Positions 24,382 to 33,807 of a DNA stretch of 64,000 nt are shown in pieces. The DNA is taken from the NCBI RefSeq assembly GCF_923081025.1, contig NZ_CAKLPZ010000003.1, positions 248,001 through 312,000 on the forward strand. Direction: 5' to 3'. Position 1 is the first letter of the stretch. Each line of letters starts with the position of its first letter. The DNA comes from Neolewinella maritima (GTDB lineage: Bacteria; Bacteroidota; Bacteroidia; Chitinophagales; Saprospiraceae). The notes beneath the pieces are model-generated. The model saw nothing but the letters and a program-made list of their open reading frames with translations, did not search any database and was not told where the DNA came from. The position numbers were made by a program, and so were the translations under genes.

Positions 24382-26265
24382 ATGGATTCCTTCCGCCGCC
24401 TGCTCGGCTACATGGGCAATTACCGGGGCCTGGTCGCCCTGGCCGTTTTCTGCAACGTGCTCACGGCCGTCTTTACGGTGGTGTCCATCCCCATTTTCCA
24501 GCCCTTCTTCAATATCCTGTTCGAGCAGACCGAAGTCGTCACCACCGCCCCCGACCGCATCACCTCCATGTCCGAACTGGAACAGTACGGCGGCTACAAG
24601 GTGACCGAGTGGATCACCACCCTAGGCCGGGAAACGGCCCTGCTGTACGTCTGCGGCTTCATCCTGCTGTCGTTCCTGCTCAAGAACTTGTTCCGCTACC
24701 TGGCGCTGTTCTTCATGGCCCCGGTGCGCAACGGCATCATCCGCGACCTGCGCAACGAGCTGTACAGCCACCTGCTGCACCTGCCCCTGGGCTACTTTAC
24801 CGAAGAGCGCAAGGGCAACCTCCTGAGCCGCATCACGGGCGACGTGCAGGAGGTAGAAAGCAGCATCCTCAACGTCCTGGAAGCCGTCTGGCGCGAGCCC
24901 TTCATCATCGTGGGTGCCCTTGCCTTCATGATCTTCGTGAGCCCCTCGCTTACGCTCTTCGTTTTCGGACTCATGGTGTTCACCGGCGTGGTCATCGGCG
25001 GACTCGGCAAGCGCCTCAAGCGTAGCAGCGGCGAGGTGCAGGAGACGCTGGGCCAGATTGTCAGCCGCACCGAGGAAAGTCTGGGGGGCTTGCGCATCAT
25101 CAAATCCTTCGGGGCCGAAGACTACCAAAGCCGGCGCTTCGCCGAGCTCAACGACAGCTACCGCTACCAGCTCACGCGGCTGCTGTGGCGGCGCGACCTC
25201 TCCAGCCCCCTCACCGAGTTTCTGGGTATCGCCACGGTGGCCGTGCTGCTCTTGTACGGCTCCCGGCAGGTGTTCGGTGGTACCATGGAGGCCGGCACCT
25301 TCATCGCCTTCATCTTCGCCTTCTATATGGTCATCGACCCAGCCAAGAATTTCAGTAAGGCCTGGTACAACGTACAAAAGGGCCTCGGCGCCCTGGAGCG
25401 GGTGGAGGCGGTACTGGATGTGCGTAACCCGCTGGTGCAAGGGGTTATGGGCTTAGGGGGAGAAGGGGTTAAGGTAGGCGTGAGTGCGGGCGCGGACGCG
25501 GGTGCGGTGAATGGTCGTGGGGGCGCGGCAGGTACTGAGGGAGTCCGTTTTCATCAGGTGGGTTTTTCTTACACCAGTGATGGACCTACCGTGCTGCACG
25601 ATATAAACATTCACATCCCTACGGGCAAGGTGCTGGCCCTGGCTGGCGGTAGCGGGGGGGGTAAATCTACTATTGCCGACCTGCTGCCCCGCTTTTATGA
25701 CCCCACGACGGGGAGTATTAGCCTGGACGGGCGGGACTTGCGCGATTACGATATTACCACCCTACGTGCACGCTTCGGGATCGTGAGTCAGGAGGCCATC
25801 CTGTTCAACGATACGGTGTACAACAACATCGTCTTCGGTATGGCCGGCGTCACGCCGGAGCAGGTCGAGCACGCCGCCCGCGTAGCTAACGCCCACGACT
25901 TCATCGTCGCCACCCCAGCTGGGTACCAGACCAATATCGGTGACCGGGGCACTAAGCTCAGCGGGGGACAGCGGCAGCGCCTCACCATCGCGCGGGCCGT
26001 GCTGCGCGATCCCGATATTCTTATTCTGGACGAGGCTACTTCGGCCCTGGACAGCGAATCCGAGCGGCTGGTCCAGGAAGCCCTACAGCGCCTGATGGCG
26101 GGCCGCACCGCCCTGGTGATCGCCCACCGCCTCAGCACCATCCAGAACGCGGACCAGATCGCCGTGCTGGACCACGGCCGCATCATCGAGCAGGGCACCC
26201 ACGGGGAGTTGCTGGAGCGCGGTGGGGCCTACCGCAAGCTGGTGGAATTGCAGGAGGTGGGGTAA
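24382..26265 (+). CDS. ABC transporter, exporter type (fused membrane and ATPase domains)
   Basis: A 627-residue half-transporter. TM helices occupy about residues 15-325, ending with AFYMVIDPAKNFSKAWYNVQKGLGALERVEAVLDV. The ATPase domain has the Walker A GGSGGGKST (about residue 420), Q-loop, signature LSGGQRQR, Walker B LILDEATSALD and the switch His in VIAHRLS. It is of the MsbA/multidrug class and would work as a homodimer. The substrate is unknown. The linker between the two parts (about residues 355-385) is Gly- and Ala-rich and contains repeat DNA found elsewhere in the window between genes. I start at ATG 24382, as upstream codons have no family sequence. Confidence 0.93.
   Translation: MDSFRRLLGYMGNYRGLVALAVFCNVLTAVFTVVSIPIFQPFFNILFEQTEVVTTAPDRITSMSELEQYGGYKVTEWITTLGRETALLYVCGFILLSFLLKNLFRYLALFFMAPVRNGIIRDLRNELYSHLLHLPLGYFTEERKGNLLSRITGDVQEVESSILNVLEAVWREPFIIVGALAFMIFVSPSLTLFVFGLMVFTGVVIGGLGKRLKRSSGEVQETLGQIVSRTEESLGGLRIIKSFGAEDYQSRRFAELNDSYRYQLTRLLWRRDLSSPLTEFLGIATVAVLLLYGSRQVFGGTMEAGTFIAFIFAFYMVIDPAKNFSKAWYNVQKGLGALERVEAVLDVRNPLVQGVMGLGGEGVKVGVSAGADAGAVNGRGGAAGTEGVRFHQVGFSYTSDGPTVLHDINIHIPTGKVLALAGGSGGGKSTIADLLPRFYDPTTGSISLDGRDLRDYDITTLRARFGIVSQEAILFNDTVYNNIVFGMAGVTPEQVEHAARVANAHDFIVATPAGYQTNIGDRGTKLSGGQRQRLTIARAVLRDPDILILDEATSALDSESERLVQEALQRLMAGRTALVIAHRLSTIQNADQIAVLDHGRIIEQGTHGELLERGGAYRKLVELQEVG
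25438..25507 (+). repeat. Intergenic-type repeat DNA inside the ABC exporter linker
   Basis: Bases 25439-25475 hold GGGGTTA... and TTAGGGGGAGAAGGGGTTA units like those before recX. Bases 25488-25507 are a 20-bp GC-rich element (GGGCGCGGACGCGGGTGCGG). All are in frame and code for the flexible domain linker VQGVMGLGGEGVKVG and following residues. Confidence 0.65.
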
Positions 26266-26273
26266 TTAAAAAG

Positions 26274-26299
26274 GGGTGGATACCCGGAGGTATCCACCC
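26274..26299 (-). terminator. Intrinsic terminator of the PKD adhesin gene
   Basis: A perfect 11-bp stem GGGTGGATACC / GGTATCCACCC with tetraloop CGGA. On the minus strand it is followed by CTTTTTAATT, so it ends the long PKD-repeat gene transcribed from the right. Confidence 0.8.
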
Positions 26300-26335
26300 A
26301 ATATGGACTAGCGCTTGGCTAAGTCCTCCGATAGC

Positions 26336-29300
26336 CTACTGTATCAGTACCATGCGGTTCAGGCGTGTGTCGCCGTCCGTCAACTGTAGGAGGTACGCAC
26401 CGGGTGCCAGCTGCAGGGCCGTCAGGTCCATGCGCAGGTTAGCGGCCTCCGCGGCTACCCGCTGCTCGATCACGCGCCGGCCGACCTGGTCCATCAGGGC
26501 CACCCGCAACTCACCCTCAAATCCGGTCCACTCGACCCGTAGCTCGTGGGAGGCCGGGTTGGGGTAGACCAGTGCGTCGATCCGGCCGGCGGCAGCCGCA
26601 CCTTCCAGGTTGATGACAGTGGGCGCAGCCGGGGGCGCACTCACACTGACGGCTCCGACTTCGATCCGGTTGTCAGCCATCTTGGTGACCATTCCGCCAC
26701 AGCTATCTTTCAGGGTGATCGTCACCCGGTAGCGGCCGGCAGCGAAGTACCGGTGCTGGGCATCGGCCTTATTCGTCAGTTGCTTGACCGACATCATCTC
26801 GCTGTAGCCATCGCCCCAATCGATCTTAGCCATGTGGTCGTCCTGATCATCAGCGTCCGTATAGTCGACGTACGCCTTGAGGATCTGTCCGATATCCTGG
26901 ACGGTAGTGGGCACGTCGATGTTGGTGATGACGGGTGCGGCATTGGCTACCGAGCACTTGCTTACCTCGATCAGGTTGGGGGCCATCATCGTGGTCGTAC
27001 CACCGCAGCCGTCGTCGATCGTAACGCTTACCTGGTAGCTGCCAGCGGCGAAGTAGCGGTGCTGGGCGTCCGCCTCATTGGTCAGCTGGTCGATCGACAT
27101 CAGCTCGCTGAATCCGTCGCCCCAGTCGATCGTGGCCGTATGGTCGTCAGTATCGTCAGCATCCGTATAGTCCACGTAGGCCTTGAGGATCTGTCCGATG
27201 TCCTGGACGGTGGTGGGTACGTCGATAGCTGTAATTACCGGCGCGGCATTATTGATCGAGCAGTTGCCTACTTCGATCAGGTTGGGCGCCATCATCGTGG
27301 TCGTACCGCCACAGCCGTCCTTAATCGTGACGGTCACCTGGTAGCTGCCGGGGGCGAAGTAGCGGTGCTGGGCGTCCGCCTCATTGGTCAGCTGGTCGAT
27401 CGACATCAGTTCGCTGAATCCGTCGCCCCAGTCGATCGTGGCCGTATGGTCGTCCTGATCGTCGGCGTCCGTGTAGTCCACGTAGGCCTTAAGGATTTGT
27501 CCGATGAGCTGGACGGTAGTAGGTACATCGATGTTCGTGATCACCGGCGCGGCCTTGGCGACCGGGCAGTTGCTCACTACGATCAGGTTGCTGGCCTGCT
27601 GCGTCACTACATTGCCACAACCGTCCTCCAGGGTGATGGTCACCTGATAGCTGCCGGGGGCGAAGTAGCGGTGCTGGGCGTCCGCCTCGTTGGTCAGCTG
27701 GTCAATCGACATCAGTTCGCTAAAACCATCGCCCCAATCGATTGTGGCCGTATGGTTGTCGTTATCGTCCGCGTCCGTATAGTCTACGTAGGCTTTGAGG
27801 ATCTGTCCGATGAGCTGGACGGTAGTGGGCACATCGATGTTCGTGATCACGGGTGCGGCACCGCCGCCACCGGTACCGACCATAATGCCACTTTCGGTGG
27901 CCGTACAGCCGGCTACTCCATCATCCGTGGCCGTTACGGTGTACATACCATCCGGTAGTCCGGTAAACACGCCCGTGGTGTTGGACTGGTTCGTGGGGCC
28001 GGTCAGGTCGTAGGATACATTCCCAACCGCGCCACTCACCGTCACCTGAATACTACCATCACTGGTTGCCAGGCAGCTCACGTCCGTCACCGTGGGTGGA
28101 TCGATGCTGAGGGTACAGGTCGTGTCACCGCCACCACCGCCACCGCCACCGTCGCTGGTCACGACCAGCTGGAACGTCTGGGTAGGAATGCCCCCCGGGT
28201 TCTGATGGTGGTGAATATCCTGTGCCTGTAGCTCGATGGTGTAGGTGCCTTCGTCACCGGGTAGGGGTGTTCCACTCAGCTGTCCCGTACCGTCTCCGTT
28301 GTCGGTAAGGGTCAGCCAGGGCGGGATACTTACCGCTACCAGCATGAGGGCATCGCCGTAGGGCAGGTCATCGTCCGTAGCCGTGATGTTATAGACGTAA
28401 TTGAAGGTGCTCACGGCCGTCAGTACCGGTGTACTGGTAAACTGCGGCGTGGTGTTGACCAGGATGGGTACCTCGTAGGTAGCGGTCTCGGCGGTCAGGT
28501 CTTCGGCAGTGAAGACCGCATGCTGCATGCCCCAGTCGGTGGGGGCGGGCGTCCAGCTGAACACCGTACTGGTGGGGTTACCGGCAGGGGTAGGCAGGGG
28601 TGGGGCAAAGGTGGCCCCCAGGGTAGTGAAGTCGTCGCCGCTATCCTTCTGGGTAGCGGAGATGATCTGGACCTGATCGGCCGGGTCCGCATCCGAGGCC
28701 TGTACGGTGAACGTCAGCAGATCTCCCGGTGCCACCACCTGGTGCACGGTAGCGTCCGGCGTCGGAGGCACGTCGAAGACCGGCCGCTGGGATACTACGA
28801 TCGATACCGCGGTAGCCGTCTGGTTCCCGAGGTCGTCCCGGGCCGTAATGTTGATGACGTTCGTGCCGATGTTCGCCAGTTGGGGCGTCCAGCTGAAGGA
28901 CGACTGTGGGGTCTCGGCCGATACTGGAAGTCCGGGAGTAAACACCGCCCCCACGGGCACACCTACGGCGTTCAGGGTAACGGTGCTCCCCGGATCCGGG
29001 TCCGAAGCCTTTATGTCGAAGTTGACGGCCTGACCCGGACTCACGAAGAAGATAAAGTTATCGGCCGGCGTAACGGTGTAGTCAAAGACCGGCGGCGCCG
29101 AGGGCATCACCACCCGGATCAGGAAATCCACCATGGTGGCCGACTTGACGTTGCCCGAGCCGTCGAGGTCCTCGACAATAACCGGCATGGCGAACAGGCT
29201 ACCCGCCGGAGCATTGTTCAGTGTGATGGTAGCTACGCCCTGCGGAGTGATGGATAGAGGAGTCAGATTAATACCCTGAAACTCCCCGGTGGTGGGCAGG

Positions 29301-29875
29301 CGGTACTGGATGGGATCACCATCCGGATCCGTAGCCGGTACATTGAAGGTAGCGGAAGCACCCATGGCAACGTTCACGATGGGAGACAGCGCGGTGACCG
29401 GGGAGTCATTACCCAGTACACCCGGTGACAGATCCACCTGGTTGAGTACGTACCGGGAGCCGGCCGCATTGCTGATCCCCGCGATCCGGCAACAGCCGGA
29501 CAAGAAGGGCGTGTACGCCATATTGGCGGGGTACGTATGCGTGATGGTGGTCTCGCCGAAGAACCAATCGTCAGCAGCATCAACGGAAGTCACCGTGACG
29601 CGCACGCTCTCGCTCGTTCCGTCGCCGAACTGTAGGAGGTCCACGGTCGCTTCCGCACCCACCGAAGGAATGCCGCTAAAGAAGGCACTTGCCCGCCAGG
29701 CCTCCTGGATTTTGAATTCTACCGTGGTACCGCTGATGTGGCGCCAGCTCATCGAGCCGTAGCGGAAGTGACTAGCCTGCAGCGACATACTGAAGCACAG
29801 CAGGGCGAATAGTAAAAAGCGCATCACGGGCGCGCCCCGCCGGGGCAGGGCAATGAATTGTAATAGGTTGTTCAT
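26336..29875 (-). CDS. Large secreted protein with PKD-like and SprB repeats and a type IX sorting domain
   Basis: A 1179-residue secreted protein, probably surface-bound or released. A signal peptide (LLFALLCFSMSLQAS) is followed by an N-terminal domain with ASHFRYGSMSWRHIS, three or four Ig/cadherin-like units with PATDPDGDPIQYRL and ARDDLGNQTATAVS motifs, a SprB-type repeat (DVSCLATSDGSIQVTVSGAVG) and four tandem PKD-like units of exactly 102 residues, each with TATIDWGDGFSE and YFAPGSYQV. It ends with a C-terminal type IX secretion signal (VYPNPASHELRVEW... and LAPGAYLLQL). Such proteins serve adhesion, gliding or polymer binding. Starts at 29875 and 29824 are both possible; 29824 lies directly on the signal peptide. 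Confidence 0.85.
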   Translation of the reverse strand: MNNLLQFIALPRRGAPVMRFLLFALLCFSMSLQASHFRYGSMSWRHISGTTVEFKIQEAWRASAFFSGIPSVGAEATVDLLQFGDGTSESVRVTVTSVDAADDWFFGETTITHTYPANMAYTPFLSGCCRIAGISNAAGSRYVLNQVDLSPGVLGNDSPVTALSPIVNVAMGASATFNVPATDPDGDPIQYRLPTTGEFQGINLTPLSITPQGVATITLNNAPAGSLFAMPVIVEDLDGSGNVKSATMVDFLIRVVMPSAPPVFDYTVTPADNFIFFVSPGQAVNFDIKASDPDPGSTVTLNAVGVPVGAVFTPGLPVSAETPQSSFSWTPQLANIGTNVINITARDDLGNQTATAVSIVVSQRPVFDVPPTPDATVHQVVAPGDLLTFTVQASDADPADQVQIISATQKDSGDDFTTLGATFAPPLPTPAGNPTSTVFSWTPAPTDWGMQHAVFTAEDLTAETATYEVPILVNTTPQFTSTPVLTAVSTFNYVYNITATDDDLPYGDALMLVAVSIPPWLTLTDNGDGTGQLSGTPLPGDEGTYTIELQAQDIHHHQNPGGIPTQTFQLVVTSDGGGGGGGGDTTCTLSIDPPTVTDVSCLATSDGSIQVTVSGAVGNVSYDLTGPTNQSNTTGVFTGLPDGMYTVTATDDGVAGCTATESGIMVGTGGGGAAPVITNIDVPTTVQLIGQILKAYVDYTDADDNDNHTATIDWGDGFSELMSIDQLTNEADAQHRYFAPGSYQVTITLEDGCGNVVTQQASNLIVVSNCPVAKAAPVITNIDVPTTVQLIGQILKAYVDYTDADDQDDHTATIDWGDGFSELMSIDQLTNEADAQHRYFAPGSYQVTVTIKDGCGGTTTMMAPNLIEVGNCSINNAAPVITAIDVPTTVQDIGQILKAYVDYTDADDTDDHTATIDWGDGFSELMSIDQLTNEADAQHRYFAAGSYQVSVTIDDGCGGTTTMMAPNLIEVSKCSVANAAPVITNIDVPTTVQDIGQILKAYVDYTDADDQDDHMAKIDWGDGYSEMMSVKQLTNKADAQHRYFAAGRYRVTITLKDSCGGMVTKMADNRIEVGAVSVSAPPAAPTVINLEGAAAAGRIDALVYPNPASHELRVEWTGFEGELRVALMDQVGRRVIEQRVAAEAANLRMDLTALQLAPGAYLLQLTDGDTRLNRMVLIQ
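26636..27859 (-). repeat. Four tandem 306-bp (102-residue) PKD repeats
   Basis: The same ACGGTRGTGGG landmark recurs at 26901, 27207, 27513 and 27819, that is every 306 bases exactly. Copies are highly alike at DNA level, so recombination between them can change the number of domains. Confidence 0.9.
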
Positions 29876-30149
29876 AACCGATGTGTTATTAGGAGGTGAA
29901 GGGATAGTGTGGTGAAATCGGGCGGCCCCACGGCTTAGCGGTACGCACGCCTTGCCCGGCCACGCCAAGAAGGCCGGTACGGGTTAGGTGTACATCCGAA
30001 TATCAGTGGATAGCTCTGGGGGGAGCCGGGGCATTCAGTTACCGCATGCCTGTAGGTATCGGTAACCTTAAACAATTACAATACATGAGTAGGAGAAACT
30101 TAAGAGTGTTTCAAGTACCTAGAAAAGTATTCCAAATTTATAACTGTAT

Positions 30150-30165
30150 GTTATACTAGTATAAC
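30150..30165. promoter_or_regulatory. Perfect 16-bp palindrome in the long intergenic region
   Basis: GTTATACTAGTATAAC is its own reverse complement. It lies in an AT-rich 534-bp gap (29876-30409) between two divergent genes, which otherwise holds no gene; a dimeric regulator could bind it. The gap has no other feature I can support. Confidence 0.4.
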
Positions 30166-30409
30166 GAATTTTTAAGTCGTTCGCAACTATTTTTCCATTT
30201 TTTTGCTGCCTCTGTAGGTGCTAGGCTGCCTCGCTGCTGTATTCCGTTCATCCAGGAAGTGTTACTCCTTCCAGCATATTATTTTGTTTTCGCCAGACCT
30301 TATCCGTCCTGCCCCAGCCTAGCGATTACCGTACCAGCGGTCGGTGCTAAATAGTACGCTTACCTTAGCGCAAGGGCATTTGCCTTCACCTACCCTAGTA
30401 CAAGAATTT

Positions 30410-31936
30410 ATGCCTATTCCTCGGTATAGTCTATTCGTTTTCTTCAGTTTAATTGCTTTCGCTGCTTCCGGACAGACCGACGGCGAGTTGGTCGACTGGG
30501 GGCCGCCACGGGATTTCAAAGTCGGCGTCTATTACGATTTCCTGGATTTCCGAGCCGATGGTAGCTACTTGCTACACCAACGAGATAAAAAAGCCGGAGA
30601 CCTGATCTCCTACGGTACCGATCATCGGGTAGTGGGAACCGCGCCCGGACCCAGTAGGGGAGATGACACCAAAGCAAGCGTGCACCTACACATCGGGCAA
30701 GCCAACTGGCTGGGACGCTTCACGCAAGCCGACGGTAGCCAACAGACGGACTTCTCCGCCGGGCGCATCACTGAGGATGGGATCGAGGCCATGCCTACGT
30801 ATGGCTACCGGGGTGACTACAGCTACAAAAGCATGTTCGTGTCTCGTACTGCCGCAGACTCCCCTCCACAGGTACTGGCCGACGCGGCGCAAAACAGGTT
30901 CTACCTCGTCAACGCGCGCATGCAGCAGGAGAAAAAGGAAGCGGAAACCGTAGAGGTCGGCGTATATGACCTCCAGTTCAACGAGGTCTGGCGACGTACG
31001 CTCACCCTAAACTTCGACGATGGGGAAGGGTACATCGTGCCGGGCGATGTGATGATGGATTCCACCACGGTGGTAGTAGCCGCCGTACTACCCTCCGCAA
31101 AGAAGCGCGACGGACCTACCCTACGGCTGTACCAAGTGGGTGCAGACGAGGTGCGACATACCGACCTCAACTTCCCGGAAGGAGTCGCGCTGCGGAGGTG
31201 GACGATGGCCCTCGACAAGGCCGACCGGAGCAAACTGACTGTTTACGGCGTCTACGCCGAGAGCGGAAAGAGCCGTAAAGTAATCGGTTCATTTCGTACC
31301 GTGCTGGACAGGGAACTTGTAAAAATCGACCAAACCATTACGCCGTTTGAGGACGAAACGCTTCTGGAATCCCTACGCGAGTCGAGCAAGGCCGCTATAC
31401 TGGACGGTACGGGACAGGGAGGATTCAGGGGCTTCGACCTACTGCGGCTACCGAATGGTCATACCTGGATGCTCTTCGAGCAGTGCTATTATCAACCGTC
31501 CGGCGCTCAGGAAGCTTCCCAGCGAGCGTTGGGGTCACAGTGGTACACCACCGATGCGTACATCGTTCGCTACGATGCATCGGGTGTCATGCTGGGCACC
31601 CTACTGCTGGAGAAAGAGTATCCCTCACCCTCCGCTTCAGCTGGCTACTACGCCGCCATAGCGAACGATCGGGTGTTTCTACTTTACAACGATACCGAAC
31701 ACCGCAAGCTCGCCAAAGCCCTCGATAAATACGGCGGTCCGAGGACGGCGATCCAGGTGCTAGACTTCACCGGAAAGCAGCTAGATCGTTTCTACCTCCA
31801 CCCGGAACCCAAGCGTGGCAAGCGTATCGAGCTAGGCAACATCCTACGCCAGGGCGATCGGCTGCTACTGCGTGGCTACAATAAGAACGATATGTACTTC
31901 GGTACCCTGAATCTTCTTTCCCTGCCGGCCCGCTAG
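30410..31936 (+). CDS. Secreted protein of unknown function
   Basis: A 508-residue protein with a cleavable signal peptide (YSLFVFFSLIAFAASGQ) and no lipobox. The body is mostly beta strands with repeated charged turns: DLQFNEVWRRTLTLNFDDGEGY, SKLTVYGVYAESGKS and LDFTGKQLDRFYLHPE. A repeated pattern of YxxxxG and short aromatic strands suggests a beta-propeller or WD-like fold, but I recognise no family. The ATG at 30410 opens on the signal peptide. The gene stands alone on its strand, divergent from the PKD protein gene, and nothing around it gives a function. Confidence 0.65.
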   Translation: MPIPRYSLFVFFSLIAFAASGQTDGELVDWGPPRDFKVGVYYDFLDFRADGSYLLHQRDKKAGDLISYGTDHRVVGTAPGPSRGDDTKASVHLHIGQANWLGRFTQADGSQQTDFSAGRITEDGIEAMPTYGYRGDYSYKSMFVSRTAADSPPQVLADAAQNRFYLVNARMQQEKKEAETVEVGVYDLQFNEVWRRTLTLNFDDGEGYIVPGDVMMDSTTVVVAAVLPSAKKRDGPTLRLYQVGADEVRHTDLNFPEGVALRRWTMALDKADRSKLTVYGVYAESGKSRKVIGSFRTVLDRELVKIDQTITPFEDETLLESLRESSKAAILDGTGQGGFRGFDLLRLPNGHTWMLFEQCYYQPSGAQEASQRALGSQWYTTDAYIVRYDASGVMLGTLLLEKEYPSPSASAGYYAAIANDRVFLLYNDTEHRKLAKALDKYGGPRTAIQVLDFTGKQLDRFYLHPEPKRGKRIELGNILRQGDRLLLRGYNKNDMYFGTLNLLSLPAR

Positions 31937-31963
31937 GCCGATAAGGCCATCCATTTGCTGCAA

Positions 31964-33307
31964 CTATGGCAGTAGTAAGTCTTCGGTAGCCTGGTCCACT
32001 CGCCCAAAATCGAAGCTATCCATGACAGCCTGTCGTTTGGCTCCGATTCGCTCGTTCCCTAGGTCACCCAGACTCCCCAGGTGGGTATGCTGCAACTCCG
32101 TCGGGGGCTCGAAAGTCCCCGCTTCGATGTCCTTGCCGACCCGCACGTAGGCATCCCGGAAGGGCACACCCTCCAGTACCAGCTTATTGACCGCCTCCAC
32201 GCTATACAGATAGGTGTAGCGGGGGTCCGTCGGTAGCTCCTGGGCGCGCACGCGGGTGCGGGGCAGCGCATAACGGGCAATGGCCAGCCCGTCTTCGAGT
32301 TGGTCCAGGGCCGGAAAGATCGCTTCCTTCAGCAGCTGGAAGTCGCGGTGGTAGCCGCTCGGCAGATTGCCGGTGAGCTGACTCATCTGGGCCGGCAGGG
32401 TCTGCAGCAGGTTGCAGCGACCGCGCAGTAGCTCGAAGACATCCGGATTCTTTTTGTGTGGCATGATGCTGGACCCGGTCGTCAGGTCGTCGGGCAGCTG
32501 TAGAAAACCAAAGTTCTGACTGCTGTACAGGCAGACGTCCATCGCCATCTTGCCGATCGTCTGCGCCAGCCCCGCGATGGCGAAGGCTACGGTGAGTTCG
32601 GTCTTGCCCCGTCCCATCTGGGCGGCGACCACATTGATTACCGGCTCGCGGAAGCCCAGCAGCTCCGTAGTCCGGTCGCGATCGAGTGGGAAACTGGAGC
32701 CGTAACCTGCGGCTGACCCCAATGGATTCTGATCCACCGTATCGAAGGCCGCCTTCCACAGTCGCAGGTCGTCGATCAGGGCCTCTCCGTACGCACCGAA
32801 CCACAGACCGAAGCTGCTCACCATCGCGATCTGCAGGTGGGTGTAGCCGGGGATGAGCTTGTCTTTATGCTCCTCGCTGAGCTCCGTCAGGGTACGGCTC
32901 AGGTCGGCGGTCTGCTCCACGATACCCTGGATGCGGTGGCGGAAGTACAGCCGCAGGTCTACCAGTACCTGGTCGTTGCGGCTGCGGCCGGAGTGGATCT
33001 TTTTGCCGTCGTCGCCCAGCGCGCGGGTTAGTAGCAGCTCAACCTGTGAGTGTACGTCTTCCACGCCATCTTCGATGACGAAGGAGCCGTCCAGGGTCCT
33101 GGAATAAAGCTCCCGCAACTTGGCGTTGCACCTGCGCGCCGCCGCCCCGTCGATGAGGCCTACTTCCTGGAGCATGGTGACGTGGGCGATGCTGCCGAGG
33201 ATATCGAAGGGGGCCAACTCCAGGTCCAGCTCCCGGTCGCGGCCTACGGTGAAGTCTGCGATGCGTTGGTCGAGGGGGTAGTCTTTTTGCCAGAGTTTGT
33301 CAGCCAT
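31964..33307 (-). CDS. argH: Argininosuccinate lyase
   Basis: A 447-residue fumarase-superfamily enzyme that splits argininosuccinate into arginine and fumarate in arginine synthesis. It has the N-terminal KLWQKDYPLDQRIADFTVGRDRELD, HSGRSRNDQV, GYTHLQIAMVS and the superfamily signature GSSIMPHKKNPDVFELLRG. A 20-bp GC element is in frame at 32242-32261. The downstream DUF5655 gene on the same strand ends 9 bp before its start, so they may form an operon. A TAnnTTCG-like box (TAGCTTCG) sits 4 nt upstream of the ATG. No other arg genes are in the window. Confidence 0.95.
   Translation of the reverse strand: MADKLWQKDYPLDQRIADFTVGRDRELDLELAPFDILGSIAHVTMLQEVGLIDGAAARRCNAKLRELYSRTLDGSFVIEDGVEDVHSQVELLLTRALGDDGKKIHSGRSRNDQVLVDLRLYFRHRIQGIVEQTADLSRTLTELSEEHKDKLIPGYTHLQIAMVSSFGLWFGAYGEALIDDLRLWKAAFDTVDQNPLGSAAGYGSSFPLDRDRTTELLGFREPVINVVAAQMGRGKTELTVAFAIAGLAQTIGKMAMDVCLYSSQNFGFLQLPDDLTTGSSIMPHKKNPDVFELLRGRCNLLQTLPAQMSQLTGNLPSGYHRDFQLLKEAIFPALDQLEDGLAIARYALPRTRVRAQELPTDPRYTYLYSVEAVNKLVLEGVPFRDAYVRVGKDIEAGTFEPPTELQHTHLGSLGDLGNERIGAKRQAVMDSFDFGRVDQATEDLLLP
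32242..32261 (-). repeat. 20-bp GC-rich element inside argH
   Basis: GGGCGCGCACGCGGGTGCGG, in frame and coding for residues PRTRVRAQ in a region of argH that varies between species. It fits all 15 fixed positions of the pattern. Confidence 0.5.
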
Positions 33308-33316
33308 GCCGCGAAG

Positions 33317-33730
33317 CTAGCGATTACCGTAGTCGTAGCCCAGCCGCAGCAGGTCGATCTGCTCGGTGGTGAGCTCCCCCGGTCCGCCCAGCCGGATGCT
33401 GTGTCGAAACTTGGTCTTGCCCATACTGTCAGGGGCCGAGCGGTGGAGCAGGGGGGAGTGGATGACCTCCTGAGTGAAGAAGCTCAGTTCCAGCACCTTG
33501 GTCATGGGGCGTACGACCATCCAGGCCCGTTTGTTGGTGAACATGATGGCCCGCCGGGCGGGGGTGATGAGGTTGGGCTCCCAGTCGGCGGTGGCTAGCA
33601 GCACGTCATCAAAGGCCATGACCACTTCGTCGGGTTTACCGGCGAAGATCTCGTCGATGGTCTTTTCGCTACAGATGTGCCACTGGTCGGGGCGGCGGAA
33701 GGGCCGCTGGCATTTGGGGCAGGTCCACAT
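33317..33730 (-). CDS. DUF5655 domain protein with N-terminal zinc ribbon
   Basis: A 137-residue protein. The start MWTCPKCQRPFRRPDQWHIC has the CxxC and CxxxH/HxxC-type spacing of a short zinc-binding knuckle. The rest, with IDEIFAGKPDEVVMAFDDVL, ARRAIMFTNKRAWMVVRPM and KLELSFFTQEV, matches the DUF5655 family as I know it. The function is unknown; a role in RNA or DNA binding is possible given the knuckle, but that is only inference. The start codon lies 8 bp before a GTAGAC hairpin array, and the next gene downstream is argH. Confidence 0.7.
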   Translation of the reverse strand: MWTCPKCQRPFRRPDQWHICSEKTIDEIFAGKPDEVVMAFDDVLLATADWEPNLITPARRAIMFTNKRAWMVVRPMTKVLELSFFTQEVIHSPLLHRSAPDSMGKTKFRHSIRLGGPGELTTEQIDLLRLGYDYGNR

Positions 33731-33738
33731 GGGGAGGG

Positions 33739-33805
33739 GGTTAGACGGCCTTCGGCCGGGGTTAGACGCTTCGCTGGGTTAGACGGCCCAACCAGCGCGC
33801 AGCGC
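33739..33805. repeat. GTAGAC-separated GC hairpin array 3
   Basis: Three GTTAGAC separators followed by hairpins, among them CGGCCTTCGGCCG and the GCGCGCAGCGCG segment. It lies just after the end of the iodotyrosine-deiodinase-type gene and before the DUF5655 gene start. Confidence 0.6.
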
Positions 33806-33807
33806 GA

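Noticed and set aside
26546..27958. A 470-codon open frame on the plus strand, antisense to the PKD gene
   Set aside because: It exists because the PKD repeats are 306 bp (a multiple of three) and GC-rich, which keeps the antisense frame open; it has no family sequence and no signal.
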